A stretch of DNA of 64,000 nt from Boletus sp. NGJ (taxonomy: Eukaryota; Basidiomycota; Agaricomycetes; Boletales; Boletaceae), in NCBI GenBank assembly GCA_019096195.1, contig JAGTXK010000091.1, positions 62,001 to 126,000 of the forward strand, in the 5' to 3' direction. Of this stretch, positions 57,181 to 64,000 are shown one piece after another. A program made the position numbers and the translations under genes. The notes under the pieces were generated by a model. The model did no database searches. It was not told the origin of the DNA and worked only from the letters and a program-made list of their open reading frames with translations. The stretch's first letter is position 1, and every line of letters starts with the position of its first letter.

Positions 57181-57414
57181 AGACTCTTATAAAGAGCAAA
57201 CCATGGGAGAAAATGAGTATCCCACATTTTTTAATCAGTCTCAAGCACAACAACATTATCCAGGATGACTGCTTCCTCCCCCTCCCATAGCTACAGCGAC
57301 ACCAAATGTAGCAGCAAGGACATACATCTCTGATAAGGCAGAGGTTTATTATCGAGATAAGTTTGAAGTAGAAGCAAAAAGGAGAGCAATGGAGGCTTTA
57401 AATGGACAACACCA

Positions 57415-60400
57415 ATGAGTAAAGAGGGAACTCAGCAGCCAGAACTGTCTTCTTCTTCTTCTTCTTTTGTAAATTATACAGATTCAGATTTCCTGATTAC
57501 TGATCTTTCTTCAGTTTTATGTAAATTATCTCTACAATCTGCAAGGGCGTCTCGATTGAGCATGGCACCAGAACAAAGTGTACTTAATTCTTTTATAAAA
57601 CAACAAAAAATATCTTCTATTTATAAACTCACAAAAGTCACATTAAACCAAGCATTGACCTTGTCATTCAGCAGAGAATTCTCGCTTGAGACAGTCATTT
57701 CATACAAAGTTAACGAACAGTGGTCATGTTACTGATTTAAATCCCTCTTGAATTCGGGAGCATCACATATGTTTATTGATTAGAACTATGTTACTCAACA
57801 TGGAATACCCTTTTATGATATTGGAAACCCAATTAAGATACATAACGTGGATGGAATGGAAGAAGCTATCAGACCAATCTGTCATGCAGTAACACTGATT
57901 GTGGAAGTACAAGGACATTACAAAGTACTAGACACTTATATATCTAAACTTGGAACCCATTGAATAATCATCAGGTACAATTGACTATATCATCATAATC
58001 CTGAAATCAATTGGGTAAATCAGACAATTACTTTTCCTTGTTGCACTTCTTACTGTAAAGTTATGGGACTTGGACCTTCTTCTTCATATGCTCCAGTCAA
58101 TTTACATACCATCAAAGAAGGACTCAAAGAGAAAGTTTTGCTAAATTATCACAAGTTTTTAGATCTTTTCTCAGAACAAGAATTGCAAAGAATACCCATA
58201 AGGAAACATTGGGATCATGCCATAGATCTCAAAGAAGACTTCTCTCCAAAAAAGCGACATGTCATACCCCTTTCTAATATCAAAAATGGAAGAAGTCAGG
58301 GCATTCATCAAAAAAGAAGTAAAGAAGGGATACATCAAATCTTCAAAATCTCCACAAACATCTCAAGTATTCTTTATTCCCAAAAAAGATGGTAGAAAAT
58401 AAATGGTTATGGACTATTGATATTGAAATGAAGGCACCATAAAAAATTCTTATCCTCTTCCTCTTATTCTACAATTAATTGACAGGCTCAAAAATGTGGA
58501 TATATTTACAGCAATGGATCTCCAATGGGAATACAATAATGTACACATCAAAGAAGGAGACAAGTGGAAAGCAGCATTTGTAACGCCCATTGGTGCTTAT
58601 GAACCAATGGTAATGTATTTTGGTTTAACAAACTCTTCTCCTACATTCCAAACTATGATGAACAACATATTTAACAACATGTATGTGGTGGCTGTCATCT
58701 ATATCAATGACTGCATGATATTTACATCTGGAAAGTCCAAAGAAGAATACAAGAAGGTTGTTAAGGAAGTTCTTTGTCGCTTGTGTGAAAACAACCTATA
58801 CATAAAACCAGAAAAATACACCTTCTCCGTGAACAAAGCGACTTTCTAGGTATGGTAGTATCTAAAAAGGGGGTAGAGATGCAATCAAAGAAAGTGGCAG
58901 GGGCCATGGATTGGCCAATTCCCACATGACTAAAGCAGCCTCAAGGATTCCTCAGACTTTGTAATTATTATAGACGATTCATAGAAGGCTTCACCAAAAT
59001 CACTTGTTCTTTGAATGATCTTACCAAGAAAGATGTTCCATTCAAATGGGGATCTGATCAACAGGTCTTCCAAACATTAAAAAGAAATTTTATGGAAACA
59101 CCACTTCTCACCTATCCTAATCACAATCAAGAAGTGTGCATGGAAACTGTTATAATATACAAAATTTTCAAACTTTTCATATGAACACTTACTTTTCATT
59201 TTCATCAACATTTTTCTTCATAAGTCACATGACTGTGCACGTGACCATGGGAACATATCACATGACAGGTCTAGAACCTATGACATCATATGACGTCACA
59301 CCTCATGTGATCCACGACTCTTTAATTTCTGCTCTTCTTGCACAGCCCTTTTAATCTCCCTCTTACTATACTTAGTAAATTATCACACACACTGCTTGGT
59401 CCATGCGCATCTCTCTCATGTATATAAAGTAGCACTTTGACGACTGGTAACCCCAGTCTAATCCACTTGTATTCTTCCTCCAACAACTCATTAGCTTTGA
59501 CCACTCTGGTCATTGTAGGGTTGGGAATAGTACGGACTAAGGCTCCCCACCTCATCCGTTGAACCAGGCTTCGTGTAACCTGTGAATAGTTCAAGCCTTG
59601 TGATTTGTGCCAAAAGGTTCATAACAGAAACTGATGTTTCAGACGTCACAATGGAAGCAGTACTCTCAACTTTATGCAAAGATGGTAATTGGCAACCAAT
59701 TGCCTCCATCTCTCATTCTTTCAATAGTGCAGAGTGCAACTATCCTATTTATGATAAAGAATTACTTGCAGTGATTTGAGCACTAGAAGAATGGCACCAT
59801 TATCTAATTGGTTGAGAAAGATTTGAAATCTGGACCGACCACAAAAATCTAGAATATTGGAAGAAGCCACAAACCCTTAGTGGTCATTAAGCATGCTGGC
59901 ATGTGCTTCTTCAAGAATTTAATTATTTCTTTGTTTACAAACCAGGTTCTTCAAATGGTAGAGCTGATGCTTCATCACGTCGACCTAATCACAAAGACGC
60001 TGTGGTTGACCACAATTAAAATGTCACTGTCCTTCCTCCTTCTATTTTCATAAACAATGTTTCTCTTTCTTCTAATTTCTTCATAAAACTACAAAATGAA
60101 TCTAAAAAACAAAATGTCAATGCAATAAACAAATTTCTTTTCTATTATGATTTAAATATTTTCAAAAATGAAAACAACAAAATCTATGTACCTGAATCAT
60201 TATGTACAGAACTTCTAACCTTATGCCATGACTCTCCAATCACTGGTCATGGTGGACATTCAAAAACCATACATACTCTTTCTTGTTATTTTTCATGGCG
60301 AGAAGTCACAAAGGATGTAAAAACATACATAGACCACTGCCAAGTATGCGCCCTCACAAAGGGTAAGCAAAAAGCACCAGCAGGAAAATTTATTCCATTA

Positions 60401-61858
60401 CCTGTGGCAAAAAGACCATGGGAAGATCTCTTGGTAGACTTTATCACTGGTCTATCACTGTTACATTTTTTCACAGCTATTTGTGTAATCATTGATTGAT
60501 TTTCCAAAGAAGTCATCTTCATTCCTACATACAATACATGTTCTTCAAAAGATCTAGCTCTTTTATTCCATGACCATGTTTGGTATACACATGGACTACC
60601 TTCCACACTTGTTTCTGATCAAGGACCCTGAGTTCATTTCCATGTTTACCCAAGAACTTTGCAAGTTACTTGATGTTAAACAAACCACTACACTATAAAC
60701 TGCCCTTCTTCCAACCAAGTTCCAATGCCCCAGCCACCCCACTTTGACACATTGTCCATAGCACATCGTCTTATGACATGATATTGCCATTTCCCATATA
60801 TCAAGGTTAATGCTTAGGGTTAGTTTGCCATCATACTGTTTCACTCCACACATCCTAGCCCCAATCCAATGCCATGACAAAGTGAAAGGCAGACATGTCA
60901 TTGCAAGAGATGTGTGCCCCTCATTGACTGTCAGATCTGACCTCAATCACCAGAAGCATGAAAGGGTCAAACAGCAAAATTCAGAGCTACACAAGGTGAA
61001 GCATGCCTTTATGTAGATCTCCTATTCGTTCAAGGGGAGAACTTGCCCACCAATCTGATTGTAGGTCTAATCTTCTCAGCATATCACCTGCAGACAGATG
61101 GGAAAACAAAGCATATAAACTAAGATCTTGAACAATATCTCCACTCATGTTGGGAAGAAACAAAATGAATGGGTAGATTGGTTAAAACTCACCTAATTCT
61201 CCCACAACAACACCATAACCACAGCCACTGGAGAAATTCCCTTCAAAGTCACACGAAACTATGCACCTCACATGGGTTTTGAAGGAAATCTTTTTGATTT
61301 GTGGAAGAAATCGGCTGAAACTATAAGAAGCGCTTGAAGTGTCACATGAGAGGATGATCACCTCTTCCAATAAAAATAATCTGAAGCTCCACAATATTCT
61401 ATTGGTCAGCAAGTCTGGCTTTTAACTGATAAATTAAAACTTTCATATATGGTGAAAAAGTTGACACAGAAATGAATAGGACCATATCAAATTATACAAG
61501 TCCTACCAAATGCAGTCATGCTCAAATTACCCAATTCTATCTACATACATTCCACTGTGAATATCTCACACGTCAAACCATATAGAGAAACACTGCCTAG
61601 ATAGCCAAAATATTGGACACTATTAAAATCAATGAAGAAGGTGAAAAGCAATTTGAAGTTGACTTCATAGCCACTTCCAGGATGAAGAATCAGAAACTAG
61701 AATATTTAGTACACTGGAAAGGATACGACGAAACAGATCATACATGGAAATCAGATGACATCATCAACACTGCACTGGATGCAGTTGAAAACTTCCATCA
61801 TCAATATCCTTCTACACCACACAAGCTTCATGGTTTATCTGCTGCATCATTCACTTGA
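57415..61858 (+). pseudogene. pol region of Ty3-B2
   Basis: N-terminal linker and protease region (57415-58060, QKISSIYKLTKVTLNQALTL), reverse transcriptase (about 58120-58850, [40 protein letters not shown]), RNase H (58900-60000, interrupted by the solo LTR), integrase zinc finger and core (about 60200-61160, CHDSPITGHGGHSKTIHTLS), and chromodomain (61640-61830, KLEYLVHWKGYDETDHTWKS). The purine tract AAAAAGGGGGTAG (61907-61919) precedes the 3' LTR. It is a decayed fossil. Confidence 0.87.
59148..59626 (+). repeat. Solo LTR of Ty3 lineage B
   Basis: 479 bp, TGTTAT...ATAACA, with a perfect target duplication GAAAC (59143-59147 and 59627-59631). It contains a full CRE palindrome TGACGTCA (59291-59298), a TATATAAAG box near 59435 and the start motif CAGTCTAATCCACTTG. 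It inserted into the RNase H part of Ty3-B2 and is better preserved than the LTRs of its host. Confidence 0.93.
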
Positions 61859-61935
61859 AAACTTTACACAAACCAAGAAAACCACAACTTGTCTGGAATT
61901 CAAGTCCTAAAAAGGGGGTAGCATTATGATATTAG

Positions 61936-62112
61936 TGTTATGATATTAAATATTTCACAATGGTACTTACTATTCACTTTTTTGAACTCTTTTCTCATCA
62001 AGTCATGTGACTGTAAAAACAATCACATGATATGGTCTAGAACTTATGATGTCAGCTGACATCATATCTCATGTGATCCATGACTCTTTAATCTCCTTTC
62101 TTCTTATATAGA
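61936..62112 (+). repeat. 3' LTR of Ty3-B2, truncated
   Basis: Begins TGTTATGATATT after the polypurine tract. It matches the first part of 59148-59626 up to about 62112, where unrelated sequence of the helicase element begins. Confidence 0.8.
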
Positions 62113-64000
62113 TCAGCATGGGATTGTGGCAGATTGATGTTCAAAAGTGGTGTTTCATTACAGAGATTCTGAAGAGTTGTGTTTACAAGCACATGTTCTT
62201 CGCTTGTACCATGTTGTGATGTTGTTTTCAAATTAAGATATGATCTCTTATATTCCTTTCATACATCTTCACTTGGTCTATATGTTATCTTTTTAAACTC
62301 AAATGGATGAAGAATGGCAATATCTTCTAAAGAGCGTGTGCATAAAAGCATCACATAGGAGCTTTCTGTTCCTCTACATCCTTCAAGATCAACAATTAAG
62401 TTAGGTAACATTTGCCCTTGTACTTTGTGTGCCGTCATAGCAAAACTTGGCATAATAGGAAGTTGTGTCCATTGAAGTTTACATTTTTTTGCCACTATAA
62501 GGATGTTTGAAGATAAGATCGACTGTATCTTCAAGTGTGACTGTATGTCATCAAGATAAGTTAGAAAGATGTTCATCAGCAGCATCAAATGTTTTAATAA
62601 TGCAAGAATGTGTGTGTTGATCTCCATTCATGTCTGCAGTGTATTGAATCAACATAAGTATTCCTGTACAACCATCCACAATACCATTCAAAATGTCAAA
62701 GTTCTGGAGAATCATCACTGGCATTCCAAGAACTAAAGGTAATCTTCCTACATGATGATTTGTGCTGCCTGAATGACAGTTAGCAAGCTAATTGCATAAA
62801 TGTGCATCTGTTATAGGTACACCATTTCTGATATTAAGACTATGATACCAATGAAGAGAATGACCTGTTCTCACTGCAAATTCAATAATGCTTCATGCAT
62901 TTAATGCATCCTTTACTTTGTTATCTGATACAAGAAATGGCACATTCTGCCAAATGTTCTATTGAGATGCAAGTAAAACATGACTTAAAAGACATTGATT
63001 CAATAAAGAGAAATCTAAATCTATACATGCACCAATGTGAAGTTGCTGGAGAAGATCTCTGAATGTATTGTTGTCATCACCTACTTAACAAACAATTTCT
63101 TGGAGAATAACAACTTTGTCTATCAACAACCATAAAAGCTTGCCAAAGACATTGACTTGACCTGATAACATTGACACAAGATTCATATTAATTGACGCAA
63201 ACAGTCTTGTTTGTCCAATAGGCTGAAGTTGTGCAGAATCACCAGTGAAAATGACATTTATGCCACCAAATGCATTAGAATTTCCTTTAGCAGCTGACAA
63301 TGCTTTGCTTACTTGAGTCAATAAAGCACAACCAAGCATAGATACTTCATCAATAAGTAAGTAATCTACACCTTCCCACATGGTGATAAGTTCATTATTT
63401 ACTTCAACAGAATGGTGTTGGTGATAGAGTTGCAGAGCTGTATGCAAAGTCATTCAATTGATATTTTTTGCAGCCACTCCTGTGAAAGACAATAATTGCA
63501 GATAACATGCCATACCTTGGTGTTGGAAAAAATCAGTAAGTGCATGAATCACATGCAACTTTCCTATTTCAGCAGCACCTCCGATATACATTCTGAGAGA
63601 ATCTGGTTTAGTTTCTAAAGAATGATTAGCAATAATCCGAAATGCATGTTGCTGATCATTGTTGAGTTGATATTTGATCAAGTGGAAGTAAGGCAATCAA
63701 CACTTGTGATGAAAGAGATGAATCTTCATGGGACATGCCATCAAGGTGTTCAACCGAACATAAAGGAATATTTGAAGGAGTATTAGTTATTTCTGAAGGT
63801 GATTGTTGAGAAGCATTCATTTTTAGATGTTCATGACATTGTAGATATTCATTGCACCAAATACTCTCATCATTAGCCAAATAAGGGAAAACAGGTAATT
63901 CAAGATCATATTCTGTAGAATTATGTTCATGTTGAATGAATAGACCCGAACAATCCAAACTTTCGAGATAACAAAGCACTTTATCAACATCTACAGCTAT
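62113..64000 (-). pseudogene. Pif1-type helicase, Helitron-like, decayed and cut by window end
   Basis: Minus-strand superfamily 1B helicase of the kind carried by fungal Helitrons. Reading down from 64000 there is an N-terminal region (63656-63979). The Walker A block follows as MYIGGAAEIGKLHVIHAL near 63545-63600; its GxxGxGKS core is degenerate, with G, T and S replaced by E, I and L. Motif Ia is FTGVAAKNI. Walker B and motif III are IDEVSMLG (about 63345) and VIFTGDSAQLQPIGQT (about 63215-63260). A middle part (GRLPLVLGMPVMI) lies at about 62720-62760. The last motif is TAHKVQGQ (about 62410-62440), and the end is near 62259. At least one frame change and several stops separate the blocks, so it is a pseudogene. 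The Rep/HUH part would lie beyond 64000. A telomere-linked or host Pif1 is the alternative. Confidence 0.8.

Larger units (their letters stand above)
55309..62112 (+). mobile_element. Ty3-B2, chromodomain Ty3/Gypsy element
   Basis: Plus-strand lineage-B element whose two LTRs are both incomplete at their outer sides (5' LTR 55309-55666, 3' LTR 61936-62112), so no target duplication can be read. Primer site (CTTGGATTAGAC at 55667-55678), leader hairpins, gag with CCHC knuckle and full pol order are as in Ty3-B1. A solo LTR of the same lineage sits in its RNase H part (59148-59626). It is a fossil with many breaks, on the order of two dozen. Together with Ty3-B1 it shows that lineage B was active more than once. 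Confidence 0.92.

Noticed and set aside
1-64000. CRISPR arrays, bacterial operons, tRNA or rRNA genes
   Set aside because: No regularly spaced short repeats, no cloverleaf with A and B boxes and no rRNA core sequence were seen; the content is eukaryotic transposons.

Overview
The window is a transposon graveyard from a filamentous fungus, most likely a basidiomycete of the Agaricomycetes. The evidence is the mix of chromodomain Ty3 elements, DIRS-type tyrosine-recombinase retroelements, Tc1 transposons and a Helitron-type Pif1 helicase. No intact host gene, tRNA, rRNA or CRISPR array is visible. Nearly everything that can be named is a mobile element or a piece of one, and many are nested inside each other.

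Layout. 1-384 and 7636-8479 are two halves of an old Ty3 pol (lineage B), split by a young, GC-rich chromodomain Ty3 element, Ty3-A1 (385-7630, 361-bp LTRs, target duplication GTAAT). 8480-9030 is a Tc1 tail, 9038-9205 a chromodomain scrap of a third Ty3 lineage, and 9532-9880 a reversed solo LTR of lineage A. 10466-18565 is an older lineage-A element, Ty3-A2 (target duplication GCAGG), whose 3' LTR holds a 1-kb solo LTR of an unrelated family (17349-18359). 18566-20685 looks like a decayed spliced gene. 20686-28697 is a Tc1 transposon (Tc1-1) with 210-bp inverted repeats and a transposase that reads open, split by the lineage-B element Ty3-B1 (21740-28147, minus strand, target duplication CAATT). 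28698-29650 is a tyrosine-recombinase remnant. 30040-34080 holds minus-strand Ty3 gag scraps and a second Tc1 type. 35267-44209 is a cluster of DIRS-like debris bounded by a 495-bp inverted pair. 47850-48610 is a Ty3 RT/RNase H scrap, and 48620-53425 a fuller DIRS-like element. 53879-54375 is a Tc1 tail. 55309-62112 is Ty3-B2, with a solo LTR of its own lineage inside (59148-59626). 62113-64000 is the 3' part of a decayed Pif1 helicase that runs off the window.

Shared design. Both Ty3 lineages show Tf1/sushi-type self-priming: the stretch just after the 5' LTR is complementary to the predicted start of the transcript, and the pairing is kept while its sequence changes. Both also carry the same leader RNA with three hairpins, whose stems change by compensating pairs although gag and pol are far apart in sequence. 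The three Tc1 types share an inverted repeat nested inside each terminal repeat, and two of them also share a central hairpin. These shared non-coding architectures are the most interesting signals here.
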